Assembly (NCBI RefSeq): GCF_003815655.1
Contig: NZ_CP033917.1
Span: 1,488,001 to 1,552,000, forward strand
Direction: 5' to 3'
Source: Chryseobacterium sp. G0201
GTDB taxonomy: Bacteria; Bacteroidota; Bacteroidia; Flavobacteriales; Weeksellaceae
DNA length: 64,000 nt
Shown: piece by piece, positions 34,711-44,133 of the stretch
Layout: the number at the start of each line of letters is the position of its first letter
Position numbering within the stretch: position 1 is the stretch's first letter
Position numbers and translations under genes: made by a program
The notes under the pieces: model-generated
The model's input: the letters and a program-made list of their open reading frames with translations, nothing else
Told to the model about the DNA's origin: nothing
Databases searched by the model: none

Positions 34711-36186
34711 TTGAAAAATATAATTTTAATATTGTTTTCATCGGTTTGTATGGCACAGCAGACCGATCAGTACAAGCAGATCTTATTATCAAAAGAACTG
34801 GGAAAAGACGTCCGCTTTTATACGAAAGGCTACGGAATAATTTCCGATCCGCAAACCGGGAAATCCGGGATTGTAGATTCGTCGGGCTCTATTTCTTTTG
34901 ATTATCCTTTTAAGAGTGAAATCTCACGTTTATCTAAAAACAGATTCATTTTAAAGACCAAAGATGCCATTTCTAAAGGAAAAATAGCTTTAATTGATGC
35001 AAAAGGCGATCAGTTGATTGCTCTTGATAATTTTAAGTTCAGAACATGGGAAAATAAAGATAGAATGATCTATTCCAAAGACGGAAAAGACTGTGTTTAT
35101 GATTACAATGGTAAGCAGATCATTCCTTTTTATGATGAAATACAATTCGCCAGCGAAAACAGATTCTTTGTAAAAAAAGACAATGGCTGGTTTATCTATG
35201 ATTTTGAAGGAAAGCAGGTTTCAGACAGAGAATTCAAGGAAAATCTTCGTTTTTATAAAGGGAAAGTATACCTCACAACAGGTGCCAGAAGTGGTGAGGT
35301 TGTGGATAATAACGGAAAAACTGTAAGCACATTTTCTGATCATTATATTGAAGATATTAATGGTTTTCCTTTCTTAATTACAAAAAATGTTATCAAAAAT
35401 AAATATGGAATCGTAGATGAAAACGAAAATGTCTTGGCTGATGAAATCTACGAGCAGGCTTTTATAGGAAGAGAATATATTTATCTGATACAGGATAATA
35501 AAGTGAGTATTTTTTCTAAAGCAGAAAAGAAGGTTTATCCTACTGATTTTCATTATGTAAACCATTTGTTTAATGGAATGTTTAAGACCTTAAAAGATGA
35601 CAGAAATCCTAAAATAGCTGTTCTTAAAACCAACGGAGAAATCATTTTTCCTAAAGAATATGATGTTGTTGAAGCTTTCAAAATTAAAGATGAAAATTAT
35701 CTCTATGTAAGTAAAGATGGGGAAGAGAAACTTTTAGATAAAAACTTAAACAGCGTTTTAGACGATGGTTATCAAATAGAAAAGGTCTTTTTTGATAATT
35801 TAATTGTAAAGAAAGAAGATACTTTTTATAAATTTTTACCAAAAGATAAATCTTACACAGAGCTTAAAAATATCACTTCCATAAAACCATTTCAGTTTTA
35901 TCCGGCGATTATCTGCAAAAATAAGGAAAACCTTTACGGCATGCTTGATGAAGCGGGAAATGAAATCATACCATTCGTATATGACGATATTTTCACGTTT
36001 TTTTCAGGAGATGAAGTTGTAGTACAAAAAGGAAATAAATTCGGCGTTACGAATCTTAAAAATGAACCTTTAAAAGAGGTTGTTTACGATAAGTATTCGG
36101 TGGACAGAAAGAAAATTAAGCTTACAAAAGGCAAAGAATCGGAATTTATAGATTTTACGTCTTCAGAAAACAAAGTCTTATTTTAA
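34711..36186 (+). CDS. exported WG-repeat protein
   Basis: A 491-residue protein starting at TTG, immediately after the rsmI stop codon, with signal peptide MKNIILILFSSVCMAQ; a later ATG (at residue 14) would destroy that signal. The body consists of about ten WG/WG-like repeats, for example NKYGIVDENENVLADEIYE, LYGMLDEAGNEIIPFVYDD and KFGVTNLKNEPLKE, which form a beta-propeller-like or solenoid structure. WG proteins are common in Bacteroidota and mostly uncharacterised. It is probably periplasmic or outer-membrane bound. Confidence 0.85.
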   Translation: MKNIILILFSSVCMAQQTDQYKQILLSKELGKDVRFYTKGYGIISDPQTGKSGIVDSSGSISFDYPFKSEISRLSKNRFILKTKDAISKGKIALIDAKGDQLIALDNFKFRTWENKDRMIYSKDGKDCVYDYNGKQIIPFYDEIQFASENRFFVKKDNGWFIYDFEGKQVSDREFKENLRFYKGKVYLTTGARSGEVVDNNGKTVSTFSDHYIEDINGFPFLITKNVIKNKYGIVDENENVLADEIYEQAFIGREYIYLIQDNKVSIFSKAEKKVYPTDFHYVNHLFNGMFKTLKDDRNPKIAVLKTNGEIIFPKEYDVVEAFKIKDENYLYVSKDGEEKLLDKNLNSVLDDGYQIEKVFFDNLIVKKEDTFYKFLPKDKSYTELKNITSIKPFQFYPAIICKNKENLYGMLDEAGNEIIPFVYDDIFTFFSGDEVVVQKGNKFGVTNLKNEPLKEVVYDKYSVDRKKIKLTKGKESEFIDFTSSENKVLF

Positions 36187-36266
36187 CGATATTTTCATAT
36201 GACAAAAAACATTCATAAAATTTTATTAAAATAATGGTTTAAAATGCATTAAATAACAAATTATAA

Positions 36267-36274
36267 TATCTTTG
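36267..36274 (+). promoter_or_regulatory. -7 promoter element (TATCTTTG) of fabG
   Basis: TATCTTTG lies 90 nt upstream of the fabG ATG, giving a leader of about 85 nt. No clear -33 TTG. Confidence 0.5.
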
Positions 36275-36364
36275 CGCACCATTTAATTTCGATAAAATTA
36301 AATATATTAAATTAGCCAAAACACAATAAGCTAATTCATTAAAGGAAAAATAATTGTCAGAAAT

Positions 36365-37108
36365 ATGAAACTATTAGAAGGAAAAGTAGCACTTATTACC
36401 GGAGCTACAAGAGGAATCGGAAGAGGAATTGCAGAAATGTTTGCTCAACAAGGGGCAAAAGTAGCATTCACTTACGCTGGTTCTGTAGATAAAGCGAAGG
36501 AATTAGAAGCGACTTTAAGTTCTGTAACTCAAATTAAAGGTTACCAATCTGATGCATCAGATTACGATGCGGCTCAAAAATTAGTAGATGAAGTAATGGC
36601 TGAGTTTGGTCAAATCGATATCTTGATCAACAACGCAGGAATTACAAGAGACAATCTTTTAATGAGAATGTCTAAAGACGATTGGGACACAATTATCAAG
36701 GTAAATTTAGATTCAGTATTCAACCTTACAAAGGCGGTTATCAAGCCGATGATGAAGGCAAAATCAGGATCTATCATCAATATGACTTCTGTTGTGGGAG
36801 TAAAAGGAAATGCAGGACAGGCAAATTACGCTGCATCTAAGGCAGGAGTTATCGGATTTACAAAATCTGTTGCGTTAGAATTAGGTTCAAGAAATATCCG
36901 TTGTAACGCTGTTGCTCCAGGTTTCATCGAAACTGAAATGACAGGTGCTTTAGACGAAAAAGTGGTACAGGCTTGGAGAGAGGGAATTCCATTGAAGAGA
37001 GGAGGACAGCCTGAAGATATTGCAAACGCTTGTGTATTTTTCGGAAGCGAGATGTCTGCATATGTTACAGGACAGGTTCTGAATGTTGACGGCGGAATGC
37101 TAACATAA
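36365..37108 (+). CDS. fabG: 3-oxoacyl-[acyl-carrier-protein] reductase FabG
   Basis: A 247-residue SDR with TGATRGIGRG (12-21), NNAGITRDNLLMRM (89-102), catalytic Ser142, Tyr155 and Lys159 (NMTSVVG and YAASKAG), and the C-terminal GQVLNVDGGM. These are the hallmarks of FabG, the NADPH reductase of the fatty-acid elongation cycle. It has its own TATCTTTG promoter element. A membrane protein gene follows after 3 nt. Confidence 0.94.
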   Translation: MKLLEGKVALITGATRGIGRGIAEMFAQQGAKVAFTYAGSVDKAKELEATLSSVTQIKGYQSDASDYDAAQKLVDEVMAEFGQIDILINNAGITRDNLLMRMSKDDWDTIIKVNLDSVFNLTKAVIKPMMKAKSGSIINMTSVVGVKGNAGQANYAASKAGVIGFTKSVALELGSRNIRCNAVAPGFIETEMTGALDEKVVQAWREGIPLKRGGQPEDIANACVFFGSEMSAYVTGQVLNVDGGMLT

Positions 37109-37111
37109 AAT

Positions 37112-38434
37112 ATGAAATCTGTACAGAATATCGTTTTATTCTTGTCGATTTTTACCCTTATCGGTTTGATGTACATTGCTTATTTTAATGTGTATCAAAC
37201 CGATGATTATATCTACTCATACGGAACCCGGAAACTTGGAGTTCTCAATAATATCAAAGACTTTTATTTAAACTGGGGTGGAAGGTATTTTGGATATTCT
37301 CTTAATACATTAAATCCTGTTTCGTATGATAGCGCAGGGATTTTGCCTAAAATTTATCCGTGTTTTTTATTTTTAAGTTTTATTGGAATTTCAATCTTAA
37401 ATTTTAAGCAATATTTCAAATATTCTTTAAAAGAATCGACTGTTAAGAGCTTTATTCTTTTCTTTTTTTATACCATCCTTTTAGTTAGTCTTCCTGAACA
37501 TTATTTTTGGGTTACAGGAGCTACTATTTACTATCTCCCAATTATTTCATCCGGATTTCTACTGTATTTTATAGGCAAATATTTGGAATCAGAAAAAAAG
37601 ATATGGTTTTATCTGTCGATTCTGGTTATTGTTCTTTTAATGGGTTCTAATGAAGTTTTAGCATTGATTCTTCTTGGTTTGCTAGCTGTGTTTTATTATC
37701 AGAAAAGATCAAAAGAAATTGGATTATTATTAATTATTGGAATTCTGTTTTGCTTTATAAGTTTTTTAGCTCCCGGAAATTTTAAAAGATTAGATGATTC
37801 CGCAGGCGGATTTCTTATAAAATGGATCAAAAGAATAGGCGTTTTTGGAGTCAATAATATCTATATTTTTATTAAAACAGGCTTATTGATGCCTTTATTC
37901 ATCAAAATATTTGAAAATGAATTAAGATTTATTGTAAAAAAAATAAACTTCAAAAAAGCATTAATTATTTGGTCAGTTTCATTTTTGCCATTGATTTTTA
38001 CAGCCTACATCATGAATACGATGGGAAGACAGTTTGAAAATCTTATATTTTTCTATTTTATTTCAGCTTCGGTTTTATGGTTTTTTAGGTTTGAAAAAAT
38101 TAAAAAATATTGGTGGGTAAGCCTTGCGATCATATTTTTACCCGAAACTAATTTTTTACCTGAAAAATATTCAAATTATAACCTTGATTTTAATGTAAAT
38201 TCTATCGGAAAAGAGATTCTTTATACAGATTTGAATAAGTATGATCACGAAATAGAAAACAGAATAAACACCATCAAAAACTCCCAAAAAGACTCTTTAA
38301 TTCTCGATAAAATTAAAACTGTTCCTAAAGTTTTATATTTTGATGAAATGTCTTCCGTAAAAGAGGATAAAAACTATGTAAGTGATCAAATGCAGAAGTA
38401 TTTTGATAAAAAATATATTAGAGTAAAGGATTAA
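37112..38434 (+). CDS. DUF6056-type multi-pass membrane protein
   Basis: A 440-residue protein with about ten hydrophobic segments. Its start, with YQTDDYIYSYGTRKLG and the LNWGGRYFGYSLN block, is typical of DUF6056 and resembles glycosyltransferase-like membrane proteins acting on lipid-linked sugars. The C-terminal 80 residues are soluble and charged. It is 3 nt downstream of fabG, so probably co-transcribed, and ends at a shared terminator. The enzymatic role is unproven. Confidence 0.8.
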   Translation: MKSVQNIVLFLSIFTLIGLMYIAYFNVYQTDDYIYSYGTRKLGVLNNIKDFYLNWGGRYFGYSLNTLNPVSYDSAGILPKIYPCFLFLSFIGISILNFKQYFKYSLKESTVKSFILFFFYTILLVSLPEHYFWVTGATIYYLPIISSGFLLYFIGKYLESEKKIWFYLSILVIVLLMGSNEVLALILLGLLAVFYYQKRSKEIGLLLIIGILFCFISFLAPGNFKRLDDSAGGFLIKWIKRIGVFGVNNIYIFIKTGLLMPLFIKIFENELRFIVKKINFKKALIIWSVSFLPLIFTAYIMNTMGRQFENLIFFYFISASVLWFFRFEKIKKYWWVSLAIIFLPETNFLPEKYSNYNLDFNVNSIGKEILYTDLNKYDHEIENRINTIKNSQKDSLILDKIKTVPKVLYFDEMSSVKEDKNYVSDQMQKYFDKKYIRVKD

Positions 38435-38472
38435 AAAAATGCCTCCAGATCATTATCACAGAGGCACTTTTT
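38433..38472. terminator. bidirectional terminator between the DUF6056 gene and guaC
   Basis: TGCCTC and GAGGCA pair across an AT-rich loop, with A-run and T-run on either side. It separates convergent genes. Confidence 0.8.
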
Positions 38473-38486
38473 ATATTTAAATGGTT

Positions 38487-39527
38487 TTAATCTTTAAAAA
38501 TCTGATTTTCCTGTTCCTGAACTCTGATAAAAGTCGTCCTTTTTGACAATTCTTTCAACTTTGAAGCTCCAACATAAGTACATGTAGAGCGTACACCTCC
38601 CAAAATATCTTTCACAGTTTCCGAAACCGGACCTTTGTAAGCAACTTTCACCGTTTTTCCTTCGGAAGCTCTGTATTCTGCAACGCCACCTGAATGTTTA
38701 TCCATTGCTGTTTTTGAACTCATTCCGTAGAATGTGCGGTATTTTTTGCCGTTTTCTTCGATAATTTCGCCGCCACTTTCGTCATGACCGGAAAACATTC
38801 CGCCGAGCATCACAAAATCTGCACCGCCACCGAAAGCTTTAGCTACATCTCCCGGAACTTTACAGCCACCGTCAGCAATGATATGACCTCCTAAACCGTG
38901 AGCAGCATCAGAACATTCTATAATTGCAGAAAGTTGAGGGTAGCCAACGCCGGTTTTTACACGCGTTGTACAGACAGAACCCGGACCGATTCCGACCTTA
39001 ATGATATCTGCGCCTACCAAAAGAAGTTCTTCTACCATTTCTCCGGTTACAACATTCCCTGCGATAATGATTTTATCAGGAAAATTGGTTCTTGCTTTCT
39101 TCACAAAATCCACAAAATGCTCGGAATAACCATTGGCAACATCAATGCAGAGAAACTCGATTTTTGGGTGGTTTCCGAGGATTTGTCTCAGCTTTTCTTC
39201 ATCAGCTTTTCCTGTTCCTGTGCTTAATGCAATATATTGATGAATACTTTCGGGCTGACTATTTAAAAATTGGCTCCATTCTTCAACAGAATAATGCTTG
39301 TGAACAGCTGTAATGATTTTATCTTTAGCTAATTCTACCGCCATTTCAAAAGTTCCCACTGTATCCATATTGGCTGCAATGATAGGAGTTCCCAGCCATT
39401 TCTTTTTGGTATGTTTAAAAGTAAATTCTCTTTCTAAGCTAACTTCCGAACGGGATTTTAATGTAGAACGTTTCGGGCGGAACATGACATCCTTAAAACC
39501 TAGTTTTATATCGTATTCTATTCTCAT
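38487..39527 (-). CDS. guaC: GMP reductase
   Basis: A 346-residue IMPDH-superfamily barrel enzyme. The catalytic loop is [18 protein letters not shown] (Cys near residue 186), with [26 protein letters not shown] for the phosphate site and the late [14 protein letters not shown] segment. The lack of CBS domains and the GMPR-type segment around [15 protein letters not shown] separate it from IMP dehydrogenase. It reductively deaminates GMP to IMP in purine interconversion. No purine gene is adjacent. Confidence 0.94.
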   Translation of the reverse strand: MRIEYDIKLGFKDVMFRPKRSTLKSRSEVSLEREFTFKHTKKKWLGTPIIAANMDTVGTFEMAVELAKDKIITAVHKHYSVEEWSQFLNSQPESIHQYIALSTGTGKADEEKLRQILGNHPKIEFLCIDVANGYSEHFVDFVKKARTNFPDKIIIAGNVVTGEMVEELLLVGADIIKVGIGPGSVCTTRVKTGVGYPQLSAIIECSDAAHGLGGHIIADGGCKVPGDVAKAFGGGADFVMLGGMFSGHDESGGEIIEENGKKYRTFYGMSSKTAMDKHSGGVAEYRASEGKTVKVAYKGPVSETVKDILGGVRSTCTYVGASKLKELSKRTTFIRVQEQENQIFKD

Positions 39528-39926
39528 AATTTGGATAAATTAATAAGAATAAATGTAGGAAAAAGATTTAATGAAATGGTGGATTTGAAGGATTTTATAA
39601 ATTCTTTAAGAAAGAATATTATTCATTAATGTCCTTTTGTCTTGAAACAAAAGAACGAAAAATTCAAGACTTGGAAACTTCCGCTAAAAATAAATTTTGT
39701 TCACTAAAAATTCTAAAACTTGCGCGAAATCAATATTTTTTCTTCATTTCTAAATTTGTCTCGCGCTTCAAACAGTAGAATTTTCTTAACGTTCACAAAA
39801 TTAATTTTCTTAACGCTCCATTTTCCTATGTCGTTTTAGGTCACGTCTAAATGTATTGAAAGAATCTGTGAAAATTTGTGAAAACTGTGGTTAAAAATAT
39901 TATTTTAATTAAAAAAGGTGCAAAAA
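39528..39926. other. non-coding region with repeat-like text between guaC and a GNAT gene
   Basis: This 399-nt stretch has no convincing frame. It contains short direct repeats (AATTTTCTTAACG at about 39780 and 39802), a TGTCTTGAAACAAAAGAACG stretch at 39637 and AACTTGCGCGAAAT near 39717, all reminiscent of a degenerate intergenic element found repeatedly in Chryseobacterium. It could be a decayed coding or repeat remnant. Confidence 0.45.
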
Positions 39927-40592
39927 TTATCTTTTCACACCCCATAAATTTATTTTTCCTCTAAGCTCAAAACCGAGTTTTTCATACAGTTTTTTTGCTC
40001 CAAGATTATTTTCAGCAACATGAAGAAAAGGAGTTTTCCCATCTTCAAATATTATATTTGAAACAAATGCGACCAATTGTTTTGCAAGACCTTTTCCCAG
40101 ATAATCTGTATCTGTGATCACGGCGCTTACTTCTGTCATATCTTCCATTTGCATTCTTTGGCCTGTTACTGCAACGAGTTTATCATCTTTAAAAATCCCA
40201 AAATATCGACCCAATTCAGGCGTTCTGCTTTTGAAATAATGAGGATAAAACTTTTTAATGAAAGTCAATAGTTCATCATGATCTTCATTTTGAAGTTCAA
40301 TGATTTCTTCAGTAAAATCTAATTCAATTGTATTTTCTAAAACATACTGATCGCAGACAAGCTGAGACATTTCAGTTTTAAAATCTCCCAAATCAGGCTT
40401 TGCTCCGAAAATGAGAAAATCATCACAGATTTTTGCATACTCTGTGATGTCATTTTCTTTTGCTCTATTTAATGAACCTCCAAAAGTAGCGACTTCAGGA
40501 TCATAAAATTTAGAATCTCCGAAGTTCAAGCAAAACTTTTTATGATATTCATTAAGTGAATGATAGATAGGATTGTCTAATTTCTCGTACAT
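39927..40592 (-). CDS. GNAT-family N-acetyltransferase
   Basis: A 221-residue protein whose C-terminal part (about 105-215) is a GNAT fold. It has the acetyl-CoA loop in TDTDYLGKGLAKQLVAFVS (the Q/RxxGxG/A variant) and the late motif VAENNLGAKKLYEKLGFELRGK. The N-terminal 100 residues are not typical and may bind a partner. The substrate is unknown. The start codon overlaps the surE stop by one base, so the two genes are probably co-transcribed. Confidence 0.88.
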   Translation of the reverse strand: MYEKLDNPIYHSLNEYHKKFCLNFGDSKFYDPEVATFGGSLNRAKENDITEYAKICDDFLIFGAKPDLGDFKTEMSQLVCDQYVLENTIELDFTEEIIELQNEDHDELLTFIKKFYPHYFKSRTPELGRYFGIFKDDKLVAVTGQRMQMEDMTEVSAVITDTDYLGKGLAKQLVAFVSNIIFEDGKTPFLHVAENNLGAKKLYEKLGFELRGKINLWGVKR

Positions 40593-41362
40593 TAATCAAA
40601 GTTCATTACTTCTTCCAACGTTTTGATATATTCATACGCTGTCATATCAAATTTTACAGGGACGATTGAGATGTATCCGGCAGCTAAAGCCGTTTCGTCA
40701 GCATCTTCAGATTCATCCATATTATTGAAATATCCTGTCAGCCAATAGTATTTTTTTCCGTGTGGATTTACTCTTTCGTCAAAACTTTCTTCCCATTTTG
40801 CATTGGCCTGTTTGCAGACTTTGATCCCTTTAATTTCTTCTTTAGGAAGTTTCGGAATGTTTACGTTTAATACAATTCCTTTTGGCATTGGGTTTTCCAA
40901 TGTTCTTCTAACGATATTTTGAATAAATTCTTTGGCTTGAGTAAAATCTGCTTCCCAACTGAAATCAAGCAATGAAAATCCGATGGCCGGAATTCCTTCA
41001 ACTCCAGCTTCCACAGCTGCAGACATAGTTCCTGAATAGATCACATTAATTGATGAATTCGCCCCGTGATTGATCCCTGAAACCACGATATCCGGTCTTC
41101 TTGTCAAGATTTTATCAAGAGCCATTTTCACACAGTCAACGGGAGTTCCGCTGCACGAAAAGTCTGTTTGTGGACCGTCAAGCGTCACTTCTTCGAAGCT
41201 TAAAGTAGAATTAATGGTAATTGCGTGGCCTTTCCCGCTTTGAGGAGAATTGGGTGCTACAACAATAACTTCTCCGATTTCGTTCATAAAACTGATAAGA
41301 TTTCTGATACCAGGTGCTGTGATTCCATCATCATTAGTAACCAGAATAAGTGGTCTTTCCAT
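40592..41362 (-). CDS. surE: SurE, 5'/3'-nucleotidase
   Basis: A 256-residue SurE phosphatase. It has LVTNDDGITAPGI at the N terminus (metal-binding Asp-Asp), APNSPQSGKGHAIT, SGTPVDCVKMAL and SGINHGANSSINVIYSGTMSAAVE. It dephosphorylates nucleoside monophosphates under stress and in stationary phase. I take the ATG at 41362 as start; an upstream in-frame ATG would add seven residues not found in the family. A TATTTTTG element lies 18 nt upstream. The GNAT gene follows with a one-base overlap. Confidence 0.94.
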   Translation of the reverse strand: MERPLILVTNDDGITAPGIRNLISFMNEIGEVIVVAPNSPQSGKGHAITINSTLSFEEVTLDGPQTDFSCSGTPVDCVKMALDKILTRRPDIVVSGINHGANSSINVIYSGTMSAAVEAGVEGIPAIGFSLLDFSWEADFTQAKEFIQNIVRRTLENPMPKGIVLNVNIPKLPKEEIKGIKVCKQANAKWEESFDERVNPHGKKYYWLTGYFNNMDESEDADETALAAGYISIVPVKFDMTAYEYIKTLEEVMNFD

Positions 41363-41380
41363 AAAATATTTTAATTTTAA

Positions 41381-41388
41381 CAAAAATA
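41381..41388 (-). promoter_or_regulatory. -7 promoter element (TATTTTTG) of surE
   Basis: The minus strand reads TATTTTTG, 18 nt before the chosen surE start. It overlaps the longer alternative start, which supports the shorter one. Confidence 0.45.
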
Positions 41389-41508
41389 CTTAAAACTATC
41401 TGATATTTATAAATAAGGTATTAAATTTGATAGTTTGTAACAGTAATTTAAAAATTACTACTAATTAAAATACTTTTTTAAAAATTAATAAAAATACATT
41501 ACAGATTT

Positions 41509-43638
41509 ATGTGGAAAAATTTCAAGCTAAATAAATTTTTACTCCTAATTCCATTAACAAGTCTAATGTTTTGTTTCAACTCACCTAAAAATGACGATGA
41601 AAAGATGCAGACGATAATGGTGAGCGTAAAGAACACTCTTTCTTATCTACATTACAGCCCGAAAGCTATTAATGATGCTTATTCTAAGGATGTTTACAAA
41701 CAATATTTTGAGATGATAGATCCGGGAAAAAGATATTTCCTGCAATCTGATATGGATGAATTCAGCAAGCACGAAACAAAGCTTGATGATTATCTGAATA
41801 TCGGAGATCTTACGTTTTATAAATTGACTACGGACAGACTTTTCCAAAGGGTTGATGAGATTGATAAATTAACTCAGGATATTTTCAGTAAGCCAATCAA
41901 TTTGGAAGAAGATGAAACGTTGGTTTTAGAAAATAAGCTTAAAAAAGCACCGGTTTCTAAGCAGGATCAATATAATGAGTGGAAAAAATTCATTAAATAC
42001 AATATTCTTCAGGAAATTGAATCTTTAAATAGCAAAGAACAAGCTCAAAAAGAGAAAAAAGATTCTGTACAGAAATATAAATTACAGGATACGATTAAAC
42101 TTCAGATCCTTACGCCTGAACAGAAAAAAGTAAAAGCTACAGATGAGGTGAAAGATCTTGTAAAAGACACATTCACAAGGTTTAAAAAGAGAAATAAAAT
42201 GAATTGGTTTACAGTGTACATGAATGCTTACACTGAGGTTTTTGACCCGCATACCAATTATTATTCTCCAAAGGATAAAGAAGAATTTGATATGACTTTC
42301 ACAGGAAAAGTGATTGGTATCGGAGCTATTATTCAGGAGAAAAAGGGGTACTTGTATCTTGGAGCTCTTACAATCGGTGCACCCGCTTGGAAGTCTAAAC
42401 AACTTACGGAAGGTGATAAGATCCTAAAAGTAAAATCTAAACCGAAAGATGATGCAGTAAATGTTGTAGGAATGCTTTCTGAGGAAGCCGTAAGATACAT
42501 CAGAGGTGAAAAAGGAACTCCGGTTACGTTAACGGTTCAGAAAAAAGACGGAACGATAAAAGAAGTTACAATGATCCGTGAAGAAGTTGCTATTGAAGAT
42601 ACTTTCGCAAGAAGTATTGTAGTGAACTCTCCAAACGGTAAAAAATATGGTTTCATCAATTTGCCAAGTTTTAATGCTGATTTTGAAGATGCTAAAGGAA
42701 GAAACGCTTCTGATGATATTAAAAATGAGATCATTAAACTTAAAGCTCAAAACATTGACGGAATTGTTCTTGACCTAAGAAATAATGGTGGTGGATCTTT
42801 AACGGAAGTGGGTGATATCATGGGACTTTTCATGAATGCAGGACCTTATGTTCAGGTAAAAGATGGAAACGGAAAAATTCAGACATTAAAAAATAAGCAG
42901 GAAACTCCGATCTGGACAGGCCCTCTTGTTATCATGCAAAACGAACTTTCGGCTTCAGCTTCTGAGATTTTGGCTGGTGCAATGCAGGATACTGGAAGAG
43001 CAATGATTATCGGTTCTCCGCAGTCATTCGGAAAAGGAACGGTTCAGACTTTTGTTGATTTAAACAGATTCTTAAATACAGAAGATGATTTCGGTTCTTT
43101 AAAATTAACGATTCAGAAATTCTACAGAATTACAGGAGAATCTACGCAAAGAAAAGGTATTGTTTCTGATATTCAGATGAAAGATTTCTTCACGTATGCT
43201 GAAATAGGAGAGAGATATGACGATTATGCATTGGCATGGGATAAAATTCCAAGCACGACTTTCCAAAAGCTGAACTATTTCGATGTGAAAGCATTAGAAA
43301 AAGCAAGCAACGATAGAATGGCTAAAAACACTAACTATCAGTTATTGTTAGAATCTGCTCAATGGAGAGAAAAATTAGATAAAGAAGAAACAATCACGCT
43401 TAATATCAATAAGTTTAACGAGTTGATGAAGCAAAGAAAAGCTCAGATCGAAAAATTCAAAGCATTAACGAAATTTGAAAACGGTCTTCAGTTCACACTT
43501 TATCCAAATGAAGTTGAAAGAGAGAAAAAAGACGAAGCATTCAAGAAAAAATCTGATATGTGGATCAAAAATCTTAAAAAAGATCCTTACCTTCAGGAAG
43601 CAATGAATATCATTGGAGATATGAATGTGAAAAAATAA
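41509..43638 (+). CDS. prc: tail-specific protease (Prc/Tsp-like, peptidase S41A)
   Basis: A 709-residue exported protease. An N-terminal signal anchor (LNKFLLLIPLTSLMFCF) is followed by a helical domain with SPKAINDAYSKDVYKQYFEMIDPGKRYF, a PDZ domain (about 235-340) and the catalytic domain with NELSASASEIL (Ser483) and SFGKGTVQ (Lys509). That spacing equals E. coli Tsp Ser430/Lys455 plus one residue. A C-terminal DUF3340-like region follows. It degrades periplasmic proteins by their C termini and trims murein-enzyme partners. It is monocistronic, with a strong terminator. Confidence 0.95.
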   Translation: MWKNFKLNKFLLLIPLTSLMFCFNSPKNDDEKMQTIMVSVKNTLSYLHYSPKAINDAYSKDVYKQYFEMIDPGKRYFLQSDMDEFSKHETKLDDYLNIGDLTFYKLTTDRLFQRVDEIDKLTQDIFSKPINLEEDETLVLENKLKKAPVSKQDQYNEWKKFIKYNILQEIESLNSKEQAQKEKKDSVQKYKLQDTIKLQILTPEQKKVKATDEVKDLVKDTFTRFKKRNKMNWFTVYMNAYTEVFDPHTNYYSPKDKEEFDMTFTGKVIGIGAIIQEKKGYLYLGALTIGAPAWKSKQLTEGDKILKVKSKPKDDAVNVVGMLSEEAVRYIRGEKGTPVTLTVQKKDGTIKEVTMIREEVAIEDTFARSIVVNSPNGKKYGFINLPSFNADFEDAKGRNASDDIKNEIIKLKAQNIDGIVLDLRNNGGGSLTEVGDIMGLFMNAGPYVQVKDGNGKIQTLKNKQETPIWTGPLVIMQNELSASASEILAGAMQDTGRAMIIGSPQSFGKGTVQTFVDLNRFLNTEDDFGSLKLTIQKFYRITGESTQRKGIVSDIQMKDFFTYAEIGERYDDYALAWDKIPSTTFQKLNYFDVKALEKASNDRMAKNTNYQLLLESAQWREKLDKEETITLNINKFNELMKQRKAQIEKFKALTKFENGLQFTLYPNEVEREKKDEAFKKKSDMWIKNLKKDPYLQEAMNIIGDMNVKK

Positions 43639-43686
43639 AATAAAAACCCCGCTAACTAAAATTAGCGGGTTTTTTTATGCAATAAA
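43639..43686 (+). terminator. terminator of prc, left copy of a 48-bp direct repeat
   Basis: CCCGCTAA and TTAGCGGG form a perfect stem around a CTAAA loop, followed by seven Ts. The same 48-nt text recurs at 45278-45325 with five mismatches, beyond the RhuM gene. Confidence 0.9.
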
Positions 43687-43712
43687 GCTATATATATATA
43701 ATTACATTAATA

Positions 43713-43743
43713 TTGGTTTTGTGTAATTATCTTCTTATATTTG
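43713..43743 (+). promoter_or_regulatory. promoter of the IS1595-like / rhuM pair (TTG-N20-TATATTTG)
   Basis: TTG (43713-43715) and TATATTTG (43736-43743) are spaced by 20 nt, close to the ideal Bacteroidota promoter. The -7 box overlaps an in-frame TTG, which rules that codon out as start. The next ATG is at 43750. Confidence 0.65.
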
Positions 43744-43749
43744 AATTGT

Positions 43750-44121
43750 ATGGAAAATATAAAATTTAAGTCAGTTTCAGATTTGATAAGAGAATTTCCA
43801 AATGAGCAGACATGTATTGAATATTTGGAAAAGCTCAGGTGGGATGGGAATGTAATAAGCCCATTTGATCCGACTTCAAAAGTATATAGCTGTAAAGGAA
43901 ATAGGTTTAGATGTAAGAATTCGGGAAAATATTTTAATGTTAAAACAAATACTATTTTTGATAATACTAGGCTAGAATTACAGAAATGGATTATAGCTAT
44001 TTATATAATAACTTTTGAAAAGAAAGATATTTCATCCGTACAACTAAGTAAAGATCTGGGTATTACTCAAAAGTCAGCTTGGTTTATGATTCAAAGAATT
44101 AAAAAATGTTTCGAAGTTTAA
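43750..44121 (+). CDS. orphan IS1595-type transposase N-terminal domain (DNA-binding, no DDE domain)
   Basis: A 123-residue protein similar to the zinc-ribbon plus helix-turn-helix start of IS1595 transposases (EYLEKLRW; KGNRFRCKNSGKYFNVKTNTIF; LSKDLGITQKSAWFMIQRI). The catalytic DDE domain is absent. Three of the four zinc ligands are gone: the CPxC pair has become S37-P-F-D40, and the second pair keeps Cys55 but has Ser58. The rest is intact, with no internal stop. It is either a fragment or a domesticated DNA-binding regulator. The RhuM gene starts 12 nt later under the same promoter. Confidence 0.7.
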   Translation: MENIKFKSVSDLIREFPNEQTCIEYLEKLRWDGNVISPFDPTSKVYSCKGNRFRCKNSGKYFNVKTNTIFDNTRLELQKWIIAIYIITFEKKDISSVQLSKDLGITQKSAWFMIQRIKKCFEV

Positions 44122-44133
44122 TTATAAAAATAA

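Noticed and set aside
35301..35309. Exact DnaA box TGTGGATAA
   Set aside because: It is a single copy inside the WG-repeat coding sequence, with no neighbouring boxes, and is read as chance.
43687..43700. TATATATATATA run as a mobile-element end
   Set aside because: It has no matching inverted partner at the right end of the cassette and is probably simple AT sequence.
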